Shown here: positions 1-5,830 of the stretch, in pieces
How positions within the stretch are numbered: the first letter of the stretch is position 1
How the letters are laid out: each line of letters starts with the position of its first letter
Translations under genes and position numbers: made by a program
Assembly (NCBI GenBank): GCA_945912085.1
Contig: CAMEBJ010000066.1
Span: 1-6,937, forward strand
Length of the DNA: 6,937 nucleotides
Reading direction: 5' to 3'
DNA from: an uncultured Bacteroidales bacterium
Lineage (GTDB): Bacteria; Bacteroidota; Bacteroidia; Bacteroidales; UBA932
Notes under the pieces: generated by a model
Databases searched by the model: none
What the model saw: the letters and a program-made list of their open reading frames with translations, nothing else
What the model was told of the DNA's origin: nothing

Positions 1-995
1 TGTACCATTATTCTTCTTTTAGGGTTAAGAACATCTGGGCTTCTAATAAAAAAATAAACAAATTGACGGTTGCCCCGTCCAATATTGAACTCAGGAAAAG
101 GGATTATTACCACGACATGCACATACGGTCGGGATGGATGAGCCTCTTCCTGCAATACGAGAGCTTCGGGGATCGTTATGGCATTCATTCCTGGGAGGAC
201 CTGACGATGGTGGCCTGGCTTAGGAAACTGGAGTCAGAAGGAAGGGCGGCCGATATAAAATACGGCTCCGTTGAAGATGTGATTACTGTCATTTCCGGGC
301 TGATTGACGGCGATATACCCTATATCCACATCAGTGATTTCAGTCTGACGCAGCTGATGGAACTCGCACAGCAGGATGGAGCCTCACAGGATGTCCTTGA
401 TGCCTGGGGCGCCTACGTCAGTTTCAAGAAGAATGTTCTGGAACTGGACAAGGTCAAGGGAGTGATTGTCGATGTGAGGGAGAACGGCGGAGGATATCTG
501 AATGACGAGTTCTATCTTCTCGGGCTGCTCTTTGACAAGCCGGTCCAGATGGGCTGGAGCCGTCACAAGAGCGGACTTGGACGCTATGACTACAGCCCGT
601 GGATTCCGCATATCTTCAGTCCGGGTCCGGAGCACAGGGCGATAGCGGGACCGGTGGTCATAGTTGCAGATCTCTATTCGTGCAGTATGGCCGAAATCAG
701 CACGATGATAGTGAAGGCAATGCCGAACGGATGCTTCATCGGAGAGAGGACATTCGGCGCCCACGGAGTCATTTCATCTGATTTTGAAGAATACTATTCC
801 GGTGGTTTCGGTGATGCGGGCGGCAACCATTATGCCTATCTGAGCACACGTGTGGTCAAGGATTTCAACGGAGACATCCTTGAGGGGACAGGCGTTGTTC
901 CGGACATTGAAATGAGTTATGCCGAAGGAACATTCAAGAACGGGGAGGACAGCTGGCTCACAAGGGCTGTGGAGTACATCAACACGGGGAAATGA
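1..995 (+). CDS. S41-family peptidase-like protein, C-terminal part (5' end outside window)
   Basis: The frame is open to the left edge (first full codon at 3), so about 330 C-terminal residues are visible. The TTG at 63 and ATG at 117 are probably internal, because an S41 protein needs more N-terminal sequence than they leave. Numbering from the TTG at 63, the S41 core shows a YIHISDF strand (about 87-93), the VKGVIVDVRENGGG segment (131-144), a nucleophile region YSCSMAEI (205-212) with Ser208 as likely nucleophile, GERTFG (227-232), and the closing GTGVVPD (275-281). C-terminal processing proteases (CtpA, CtpB, Prc) pair this Ser with a Lys 25 residues on. Here that residue is Ala233, so a Ser-Lys dyad looks absent; His89 could serve instead, as in tricorn-type enzymes. 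I see no PDZ domain in the visible part. Bacteroidota encode many S41 lipoproteins, so an envelope location is likely but no signal peptide is in view. Substrate unknown; family confident, activity not. Confidence 0.85.
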   Translation, partial: YHYSSFRVKNIWASNKKINKLTVAPSNIELRKRDYYHDMHIRSGWMSLFLQYESFGDRYGIHSWEDLTMVAWLRKLESEGRAADIKYGSVEDVITVISGLIDGDIPYIHISDFSLTQLMELAQQDGASQDVLDAWGAYVSFKKNVLELDKVKGVIVDVRENGGGYLNDEFYLLGLLFDKPVQMGWSRHKSGLGRYDYSPWIPHIFSPGPEHRAIAGPVVIVADLYSCSMAEISTMIVKAMPNGCFIGERTFGAHGVISSDFEEYYSGGFGDAGGNHYAYLSTRVVKDFNGDILEGTGVVPDIEMSYAEGTFKNGEDSWLTRAVEYINTGK

Positions 996-1131
996 CAACC
1001 CTACATTTGGTGTTGGACCCGATTTTCGGGGAAACCGTCAGGGCCAGAATGCTGAATCCGAAAATACATTATGGCTGCACCTCGTGTCTGGTGTGCTGGG
1101 GACTCCATTATGTCGGAATCTGCCATTTATT

Positions 1132-1162
1132 TTTGCCGGAATTAAAATATTTGCTACCTTTG
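1132..1162 (+). promoter_or_regulatory. Bacteroidota-type promoter of the rplM operon
   Basis: A TTTG (1132-1135) and TACCTTTG (1155-1162) are separated by 19 bases. This matches the established Bacteroidota sigma-70 promoter pattern, -33 TTTG and -7 TAnnTTTG. Transcription would begin about 5-8 bases downstream, near 1167-1170, giving an rplM leader of roughly 55 bases. It drives the ribosomal operon; the stretch 996-1131 before it holds no gene and no convincing terminator for the peptidase gene. Confidence 0.85.
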
Positions 1163-1166
1163 CACC

Positions 1167-1183
1167 CCCTATGTAGTGTAGGG
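1167..1183 (+). other. Short hairpin at the predicted 5' end of the rplM transcript
   Basis: CCCTA (1167-1171) and TAGGG (1179-1183) form a 5-bp stem around a 7-base loop, immediately after the predicted transcription start. It could cap and stabilise the mRNA 5' end, but a stem this short can arise by chance. The rest of the leader to 1222 is A/T-rich and apparently unstructured. Confidence 0.3.
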
Positions 1184-1222
1184 ATCGCAAATTTAAGTAT
1201 TAACTAATTAAAACTCAAGACA

Positions 1223-1675
1223 GTGAACACACAGAGTTACAAAACGGTGTCAGCCACTCCGGCTACCGTGAACAAAGAGTGGGTCGTCATTGACGCTACT
1301 GACTTGGCTCTCGGTCGTCTTGCTTCAAGGGTTGCTCTCATCCTCCGCGGTAAGAACAAACCTTACTTCACCCCTCACATTGACTGTGGTGACAATGTCA
1401 TCATCCTCAATGCTGACAAGGTGAAACTTTCCGGCAAGAAAATGACTGACAAAGTGTATGTCCGCTACACCGGTCATCCGGGTGGACAGCGCTTCAGCAC
1501 GCCTAAGGAGATTCTTGCAAAGAGACCTACCGAACTGGTCAGAATGGCAGTCAAGGGAATGCTCCCTAAGAACCGTCTCGGATCAAAGCTCCTCAACAAT
1601 CTTTACCTTTATCAGGGAAGCGAGCATCCGCACGAGGCTCAGAAACCAAAAACAATTACATTAAACGAAATCTAA
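1223..1675 (+). CDS. rplM: 50S ribosomal protein L13
   Basis: L13 binds 23S rRNA early in large-subunit assembly. The 150-residue product has the family core: WVVIDATDLALGRLAS (20-35), the KPYFTPHIDCGDNVI region (46-60), YTGHPGG (82-88), and the L13 signature VKGMLPKNRLG (110-120), followed by LLNNLYLYQGSEHPHEAQ. Length is normal for Bacteroidota, which carry a longer N-terminus than E. coli L13 (142 residues). I chose the GTG at 1223 because the preceding residues MNTQSYKTVSA match the N-terminus usual in this phylum; no nearer ATG would keep it. The start is preceded by GACA, with no Shine-Dalgarno sequence. First gene of the operon, four bases before rpsI, as in most bacteria. Confidence 0.97.
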   Translation: MNTQSYKTVSATPATVNKEWVVIDATDLALGRLASRVALILRGKNKPYFTPHIDCGDNVIILNADKVKLSGKKMTDKVYVRYTGHPGGQRFSTPKEILAKRPTELVRMAVKGMLPKNRLGSKLLNNLYLYQGSEHPHEAQKPKTITLNEI

Positions 1676-1679
1676 TCAA

Positions 1680-2066
1680 ATGAAAGCAGTAAACGCACTT
1701 GGAAGACGTAAATCAGCAGTCGCTCGCGTTTATGTCGTACCTGGATCAGGCAACATTACAATCAACGGAAGGGATCTCAATGATTATTTTACTCTTGATT
1801 CTCTCCGCTACATTGTAAATCAGCCGTTTGAGGTCACCGGTACGATTGCCCAGTTTGACATCAAGGCTAATCTTGACGGTGGTGGAGTCAAAGGTCAGGC
1901 AGAGGCTATGAGACTTGGCATCTCCCGCGCTCTTTGCGAGGTGAATGCAGAGTATCGTGCCGCTCTCAAGGCCGCCGGATTCCTTTCACGTGATGCACGT
2001 GAGGTCGAGAGGAAGAAGCCTGGTCAGCCGGGTGCCCGCAGGCGCTTCCAGTTCAGCAAACGTTAA
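1680..2066 (+). CDS. rpsI: 30S ribosomal protein S9
   Basis: S9 sits in the head of the small subunit; its C-terminal tail reaches the P-site tRNA. The 128-residue product starts with ALGRRKSAVARV (6-17), carries the signature GGGVKGQAEAMRLGISRAL (67-85), and ends with RDAREVERKKPG (104-115) and the conserved basic tail RRRFQFSKR, including the terminal Ser-Lys-Arg. Length is usual. The gene starts four bases after the rplM stop, so the two are surely co-transcribed and probably translationally coupled. No Shine-Dalgarno sequence is present; TCAA precedes the ATG. Confidence 0.97.
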   Translation: MKAVNALGRRKSAVARVYVVPGSGNITINGRDLNDYFTLDSLRYIVNQPFEVTGTIAQFDIKANLDGGGVKGQAEAMRLGISRALCEVNAEYRAALKAAGFLSRDAREVERKKPGQPGARRRFQFSKR

Positions 2067-2277
2067 TCGAACGGAACTGATTTACAAAAAAGCACAGTCA
2101 GGTTTGAAATCAATGGACCCTGAACTCCGGTGTGAGCCGGGACAGGCTGCCTGAGATTGCCGGACTGCGGAAAATTCAGGAGACCGGCAGAGCCGCTACT
2201 CCGAATTGAAGAAAAGAGTCCCGAAAGGTATGGCAAAAGCCTTAAGGGCAAGTAACAACAAAGAAAAAATTAAAACA
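2067..2277 (+). promoter_or_regulatory. Structured leader between rpsI and rpsB, candidate cis-regulatory RNA
   Basis: This 211-base gap is long for a ribosomal operon and holds no recognisable gene. Its middle (about 2115-2204) is visibly more G/C-rich than the A-rich ends. Stems I can draw: CCGG 2127-2130 with CCGG 2137-2140 (plus a T-G pair outside); 2161-2170 with 2193-2203 (nine pairs, one mismatch, one bulge); and an alternative, 2157-2163 with 2184-2190 (seven pairs, one T-G), which shares CGG 2161-2163 and so excludes the previous stem. TCAGG occurs at 2098 and 2176, and its complement CCTGA at 2119 and 2150, allowing further pairings. There is no T-run, so it is not a simple terminator. 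In other bacteria rpsB leaders mediate S2 autoregulation; that role here is inference, and I cannot match it to a named RNA family. Confidence 0.4.
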
Positions 2278-3114
2278 ATGCCAAGAACAAATTTCCAAGA
2301 ATTGCTTGATGCAGGCGTTCACTTCGGCCACCTGGCAAGGAAGTGGAATCCTAAGATGGCTCCATATATCTTCGACCAGAAGAACGGAATCCACATCATC
2401 GACCTGCATAAAAGTATAGTAAAAATAGACGAGGCTGCAGAGGTGCTCAAACAGTATGCACGTTCAGGCCGCAAGGTGCTTTTCGTGGCTACAAAGAAAC
2501 AGGCCAAGGAAATCGTTGCCGAGAAGGCTGCCTCAGTCAATATGCCGTTTGTAACGGAGCGCTGGCCGGGCGGAATGCTCACCAACTTCCCTACAATCCG
2601 CAAGGCCGTCAAGAAAATGAACACCATCGACAAGATGATCGAGGACGGCACATTCGACACTCTTGCAAAACGTGAGCGTCTCCAGATCACCCGTCAGAGG
2701 GCAAAACTCGAGAAGAACCTCGGTTCCATCAAGGACCTCAGCCGTCTCCCTTCAGCACTTTTCGTGATTGACGTGCAGAAAGAGATGAATGCAGTAAAAG
2801 AGGCTAACCGTCTGAATATTCCGGTAATCGCAATGGTTGATACTTGCTGCGATCCTACACCGATTGATTATGTGATTCCGGCAAATGATGACGCTGTGAA
2901 GTCTATCTCCGTAATCCTTGATGCTATTTGCGGCGCAATCAGCGAGGGACTTGAGGAGAGGAAGCTCGAGAAGGAGAAAGAGGCTCCTGAGCAGACTGAG
3001 CAGGCTGCTGCTGGCAAGAAACTCCGTTCACGCAAGGCTGCAAAACCTGCAGAGGAAGTTGCAGAGCAGGCTGTTGAGGAGTCAAAGGCCGCTGAAGAAA
3101 AAGTAGAGGAATAA
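2278..3114 (+). CDS. rpsB: 30S ribosomal protein S2 with charged C-terminal tail
   Basis: S2 binds late to the small subunit near the mRNA exit platform. The 278-residue product begins MPRTNFQELLDAGVHFGH, with HFGH at 15-18, KWNPKMAPYIF (22-32), RWPGGMLTNF (95-104), LPSALFVID (157-165) and the PIDYVIPANDDA segment (195-206). The frame runs further upstream (ATG at 2230, TTG at 2206), but the family N-terminus begins at 2278, where ACA precedes the ATG, and the upstream frame belongs to the leader. From about residue 227 there is a tail of some 50 residues made almost entirely of Glu, Lys, Ala and Gln, absent from the 241-residue E. coli protein and likely disordered or helical. Residues 190-191 are Cys-Cys in the otherwise conserved VDT..DP loop. 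Co-operonic with tsf, 33 bases downstream. Confidence 0.96.
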   Translation: MPRTNFQELLDAGVHFGHLARKWNPKMAPYIFDQKNGIHIIDLHKSIVKIDEAAEVLKQYARSGRKVLFVATKKQAKEIVAEKAASVNMPFVTERWPGGMLTNFPTIRKAVKKMNTIDKMIEDGTFDTLAKRERLQITRQRAKLEKNLGSIKDLSRLPSALFVIDVQKEMNAVKEANRLNIPVIAMVDTCCDPTPIDYVIPANDDAVKSISVILDAICGAISEGLEERKLEKEKEAPEQTEQAAAGKKLRSRKAAKPAEEVAEQAVEESKAAEEKVEE

Positions 3115-3147
3115 CTCCTGTTTGTTAATTTCAAAAGAACTTTTACA

Positions 3148-4143
3148 ATGGAAATTAAAGCTGCTGACGTAGCAAAATTGCGTCAAATGACAGGTGCAGG
3201 TATGATGGATTGCAAGAAGGCCCTTGTAGAGGCTGAAGGCGACTTTACCCGCGCACAGGAGATTATCCGTGAGAAAGGCAAGCTCGTAGCTGCCAAGAGG
3301 GCTGACCGTGAGACAACGGAAGGTGCTGTCATCGCAAGGGTTCAGGGTGACAAGGCAATTATCCTCTGCCTTGGCTGCGAGACTGACTTCGTTTCAAAGA
3401 ATGCTGAGTTCCAGGCACTTGCGAATGCAATTGCAGATGCTGCCATCGCTGCCTTCCCTGCCGATGCAGAGGCTCTCAAAGCCTGCACCCTTGCAGACGG
3501 AAGGACTGTTGAGGCTGCCGTGACTGAGCAGACCGGCAAGACAGGTGAGAAACACGTCCTCGTTGGATATTATCCAGTTCAGGCTCCGTTCATCTCTGCC
3601 TACATCCACACTATCAACGGCAAGCTCGGTGCTGTCGTAGGTTTCAACAGGGAAGTTCCTGCCGACATCGCAAAAGGCGTTGCAATGCAGGTCGCTTCAA
3701 TGAACCCTGTGGCTGTTTCTCCGGAAGACTGCTCGCCAGAGGTCGTTGAGAACGAGCTCAAGGTTGCAGTTGACAAGACCCGTGAGGAACTTGTTCAGAA
3801 AGCTGTAAACTCAGCTCTCGAGAAAGCCGGAATCAATCCTGCACACGTTGACAGCGAGGCTCACATCGAGTCCAACACTGCAAAAGGCTGGATTACTCCG
3901 GAGCAGGCAGAGCAGGCACGCCAGATCATCAAGACCGTTTCAGCCGAGAAGGCTGCAAACCTCAACGAGCAGATGATTCAGAACATCGCCAAGGGTCGTC
4001 TCCAGAAATTCTTCAAGGAGCAGACTCTCGTTGAGCAGGGTTACCAGATGGGTGACGGCAAGACTCCTGTAAAGGACATCATTGCCGCTGCTGACAAAGA
4101 GGCAAAGGTTCTCTGCTTCAAGAGACTTTCTCTTAATGACTAA
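3148..4143 (+). CDS. tsf: Elongation factor Ts
   Basis: EF-Ts is the guanine nucleotide exchange factor for EF-Tu in the cytoplasm. The 331-residue product has the N-terminal UBA-like module with LRQMTGAGMMDCKKAL (11-26), and CETDFV (78-83) containing the Thr-Asp-Phe that in E. coli EF-Ts (79-81, the same numbers here) inserts near the EF-Tu magnesium site. The dimerisation-type core contains QVASMNPVAV (181-190), and the C-terminal module has IAKGRLQKFFKEQTLVEQ (280-297). It is about 50 residues longer than E. coli EF-Ts, in line with Bacteroidota homologues; part of the extra length seems to lie around 228-250 (AGINPAHVDSEAH). The ATG is preceded by TTTTACA with no Shine-Dalgarno sequence. 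It is the last gene of the operon and is followed by a terminator. Confidence 0.97.
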   Translation: MEIKAADVAKLRQMTGAGMMDCKKALVEAEGDFTRAQEIIREKGKLVAAKRADRETTEGAVIARVQGDKAIILCLGCETDFVSKNAEFQALANAIADAAIAAFPADAEALKACTLADGRTVEAAVTEQTGKTGEKHVLVGYYPVQAPFISAYIHTINGKLGAVVGFNREVPADIAKGVAMQVASMNPVAVSPEDCSPEVVENELKVAVDKTREELVQKAVNSALEKAGINPAHVDSEAHIESNTAKGWITPEQAEQARQIIKTVSAEKAANLNEQMIQNIAKGRLQKFFKEQTLVEQGYQMGDGKTPVKDIIAAADKEAKVLCFKRLSLND

Positions 4144-4163
4144 TCCGGACGAAAGTCAATATA

Positions 4164-4192
4164 AAGGGCGGCCATTCAGGTCGCCTTTTTTT
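4164..4192 (+). terminator. Intrinsic terminator of the rplM-rpsI-rpsB-tsf operon
   Basis: AAGGGCGGCC (4164-4173) pairs with GGTCGCCTT (4179-4187) in nine pairs, with one bulged G and one G-T pair, around the loop ATTCA. The stem runs into a seven-T tract (4186-4192). It lies 20 bases after the tsf stop codon and insulates the regulator gene downstream, which has its own promoter. Confidence 0.88.
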
Positions 4193-4248
4193 GTGTCCTG
4201 TAACAAAATATTCACAGAAAGCATAAAGGTTTATTAGCAAGAAAACGA

Positions 4249-4256
4249 TATATTTG
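4249..4256 (+). promoter_or_regulatory. -7 element of a Bacteroidota-type promoter for the response regulator
   Basis: TATATTTG (4249-4256) matches TAnnTTTG exactly. No good TTTG lies 19 bases upstream; the nearest candidate, GTTTATT around 4229-4235, is too close, so the upstream half is weak and the promoter may need an activator. Transcription would start near 4261-4264, leaving a leader of only about 20 bases. Its last three bases overlap the inverted repeat described next. Confidence 0.55.
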
Positions 4257-4281
4257 CCCCTGAAATTCTATTCAGGGGCAA
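4254..4281 (+). repeat. Perfect 11-bp inverted repeat between the promoter and the response-regulator start
   Basis: TTGCCCCTGAA (4254-4264) and TTCAGGGGCAA (4271-4281) are exact reverse complements around ATTCTA. The left arm overlaps the -7 element and the predicted transcription start; the right arm ends one base before the ATG. As DNA it has the geometry of a repressor or autoregulatory operator. As RNA, if transcription begins at or before 4254, it would hide the start region, including the AGGGG at 4274-4278. There is no T-run, so it is not a terminator. OmpR-family regulators usually bind direct repeats, so the binder may be another protein. Confidence 0.7.
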
Positions 4282-4282
4282 T

Positions 4283-4969
4283 ATGGTTAAAGAACGCATT
4301 CTTGTCGTCGATGACGAGGCTGACATAAGGGAAATCTTGCTTTTCAATCTTGAGAATGCAGGATTTGAAGTTGACTCGGCAGCTTCTGCGGAGGAAGCGC
4401 TTGAGATTCTCTCGACGGAACATTCGTTGATTCTGCTGGACGTAATGATGAGAGGAATGTCCGGCTATCGGATGGCAGAGGTGCTCAGGAAGGAAAGGAA
4501 GAACATGGTGCCGATTATATTCCTGACTGCAAAGAACACTGAAAACGACCTCCTTACAGGTTTTTCGGCAGGCGGTGACGACTACATTTCCAAGCCTTTT
4601 TCCGTATTTGAGGTGATTGCCAGGGTCAAGGCGGTGCTCCGCAGAAGTTCAACTCCAACGGAGGAGAGGAAGGAAAGCAGTGTGGTCTGTGGACAAATCA
4701 CAATAGATAAGTCCAGAAAGTTAGTATATGCCGGTGAAAATCAGGTAGTTCTGTCTAAGAAAGAATTTGAGATCCTAAGTCTTCTTGCTTCGAATCCCGG
4801 AAAACTGTTCTCAAGGGAGAAAATCATTGAGGAACTATGGAAAGATGCCCCATATGTCCTTGACAGGACGGTGGATGTGCACATTGCAAGAATCAGAAGC
4901 AAACTCGGGAAATACAAGAACCATATCACGAACAGGTCGGGTTACGGCTATTCGTTCAATGAAAACTGA
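4283..4969 (+). CDS. OmpR/PhoB-family response regulator
   Basis: DNA-binding output half of a two-component system. Of 228 residues, 1-121 form the receiver: acidic pair Asp10-Asp11, phosphoacceptor Asp53 in LLLDVMM, Thr82 in FLTAKNTEND, and Lys104 in DDYISKPFS. After a linker (122-134) comes a winged helix-turn-helix (about 135-226) with LSKKEFEILSLLASNPGKLFS (157-177) and the recognition helix region RTVDVHIARIRSKLG (195-209), closing with GYGYSF. All key residues are present, so it should be phosphorylatable and bind DNA. It resembles Bacteroidota PhoB-like regulators rather than RprY, but I assign no symbol because the target is unknown. It has its own promoter after the tsf terminator and precedes a kinase gene by 32 bases, so the kinase is its likely partner. 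The perfect inverted repeat at its start suggests tight or autogenous control. Confidence 0.93.
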   Translation: MVKERILVVDDEADIREILLFNLENAGFEVDSAASAEEALEILSTEHSLILLDVMMRGMSGYRMAEVLRKERKNMVPIIFLTAKNTENDLLTGFSAGGDDYISKPFSVFEVIARVKAVLRRSSTPTEERKESSVVCGQITIDKSRKLVYAGENQVVLSKKEFEILSLLASNPGKLFSREKIIEELWKDAPYVLDRTVDVHIARIRSKLGKYKNHITNRSGYGYSFNEN

Positions 4970-4980
4970 TATTTTTTCTG

Positions 4981-4996
4981 AATATTTACAAATATT
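4981..4996 (+). repeat. Small A/T inverted repeat in the regulator-kinase gap
   Basis: AATATTT (4981-4987) and AAATATT (4990-4996) are exact reverse complements two bases apart, just before the kinase ATG at 5002. The stem is all A/T and thus weak. It might slow initiation at the kinase gene, but in such A/T-rich spacers this is close to chance. Confidence 0.3.
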
Positions 4997-5001
4997 GAAC
5001 T

Positions 5002-5826
5002 ATGTTCGTCAAGATTGAGGTCCTTCTTCTAGTTGTTGCCCTGGTAATCCTTGTGTCAGTCTGGATTTCCCTTGTCCTGTCGAAGCGTTTCGGGCGTGAT
5101 GTGTCCAATCTCAACGACAAGGTGGCACAGGAGAAGATGAAATACCGCCAGATGAAACAGCAGATGACCAACAACATTGCCCACGAGTTAAGAACTCCTG
5201 TCAGCAGCATCAGAGGGTATCTTGAGACGCTTTCGAACTGTCCGGACCTTGACAGTGAAAGACGCCAGTCATTTGTTGACAAGGCTTACGCCCAGTCCAT
5301 CCGTCTCTCGGACCTGATCAGGGATATCGCCCTGCTTAGTATGATTGAGGATGCTCCTGAACAGCTACGCTCCGAAATGCTCAATGTCAGGAGTGTCTTT
5401 GGGAATGTCCTCGAGGAGTATTCCACTCTGATTTCAACCAGGGGTGATGTCGTGGAGAATATGCTTCCCGTGGATTTGACTGTGAACGGGAACCAGGTTC
5501 TGATCTATGCAATTTTCAGGAATCTTGTCGAAAACAGTCTGAAATATGCCGGAGACAATGTCACCCTTCACATAGAGTGCTCATCTCAGAAGGGAAAGAA
5601 CATCCGCTTTGTCTATTATGACACCGGAGTGGGAGTAGGTCAGGAACATATCAAAAGAATCTTCGAGAGATTCTATCGTGTTTCCGAGGGCAGGACAAGG
5701 GATGCCGGAGGATCCGGACTTGGACTTTCCATCGTGCGCAATGCAGTGGCATTCCACGGGGGAGAAATTTCTGCCCACAGGCACAACGGAGGCGGGCTGG
5801 AATACCGTTTCACTCTGAAATCCTGA
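5002..5826 (+). CDS. Short membrane histidine kinase lacking a sensor domain
   Basis: Probable partner kinase of the upstream regulator. The 274 residues comprise one hydrophobic segment (about 5-27, followed by SKR, so the rest is cytoplasmic), a heptad-like linker (34-58), a HisKA domain with His61 in HELRTP (61-66), and a HATPase_c domain with the N box NLVENSLKYAG (174-184), DTGVGVG (207-213), FERFYR (221-226) and GGSGLGLSI (236-244). All catalytic boxes are intact. What is missing is any periplasmic, PAS or HAMP sensor: at most four residues precede the membrane segment, whereas homologous PhoR-like kinases are often around 500 residues. An in-frame stop (4996-4998) immediately upstream of the ATG rules out a longer form in this frame. 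It may sense within the membrane or through a partner protein. No Shine-Dalgarno sequence precedes the ATG. Confidence 0.92.
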   Translation: MFVKIEVLLLVVALVILVSVWISLVLSKRFGRDVSNLNDKVAQEKMKYRQMKQQMTNNIAHELRTPVSSIRGYLETLSNCPDLDSERRQSFVDKAYAQSIRLSDLIRDIALLSMIEDAPEQLRSEMLNVRSVFGNVLEEYSTLISTRGDVVENMLPVDLTVNGNQVLIYAIFRNLVENSLKYAGDNVTLHIECSSQKGKNIRFVYYDTGVGVGQEHIKRIFERFYRVSEGRTRDAGGSGLGLSIVRNAVAFHGGEISAHRHNGGGLEYRFTLKS

Positions 5827-5830
5827 AATC
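5815..5830. repeat. Tandem 8-bp repeat spanning the kinase and pflA 3' ends
   Basis: CTGAAATC occurs twice back to back (5815-5822, 5823-5830). The second copy contains the kinase stop TGA (5824-5826) and two bases of the pflA stop (TCA on the plus strand, 5829-5831). It may record a small duplication that set the present gene ends, or may be chance. Confidence 0.6.

Noticed and set aside
63..65. TTG at 63 as the true start of the peptidase gene
   Set aside because: The frame stays open to the window edge, and an S41 protein needs more N-terminal sequence. The A-rich run before it is coding.
384..764. 126-codon minus-strand frame antisense to the peptidase gene
   Set aside because: It is a shadow of the S41 core. 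It has no recognisable domain or promoter.
1018..1030. CCCGA-TTT-TCGGG hairpin after the peptidase gene as its terminator
   Set aside because: The stem is only five pairs, the loop is tight, and GAAACC follows rather than a T-run.
992..1207. 71-codon plus-strand frame after the peptidase gene, with a Cys-rich CTSCLVC stretch
   Set aside because: It overlaps the end of the peptidase gene and runs through the rplM promoter. It has no family resemblance, and the Cys spacing looks accidental.
2097..2106. CAGGTTTG in the rpsB leader as a second promoter
   Set aside because: It lacks the TA of TAnnTTTG and has no TTTG about 19 bases upstream.
2206..2277. N-terminal extension of S2 from the TTG at 2206 or ATG at 2230
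   Set aside because: The S2 family N-terminus begins at 2278 with MPRTNF. The extension lies in the structured leader and has no counterpart in known S2 proteins.
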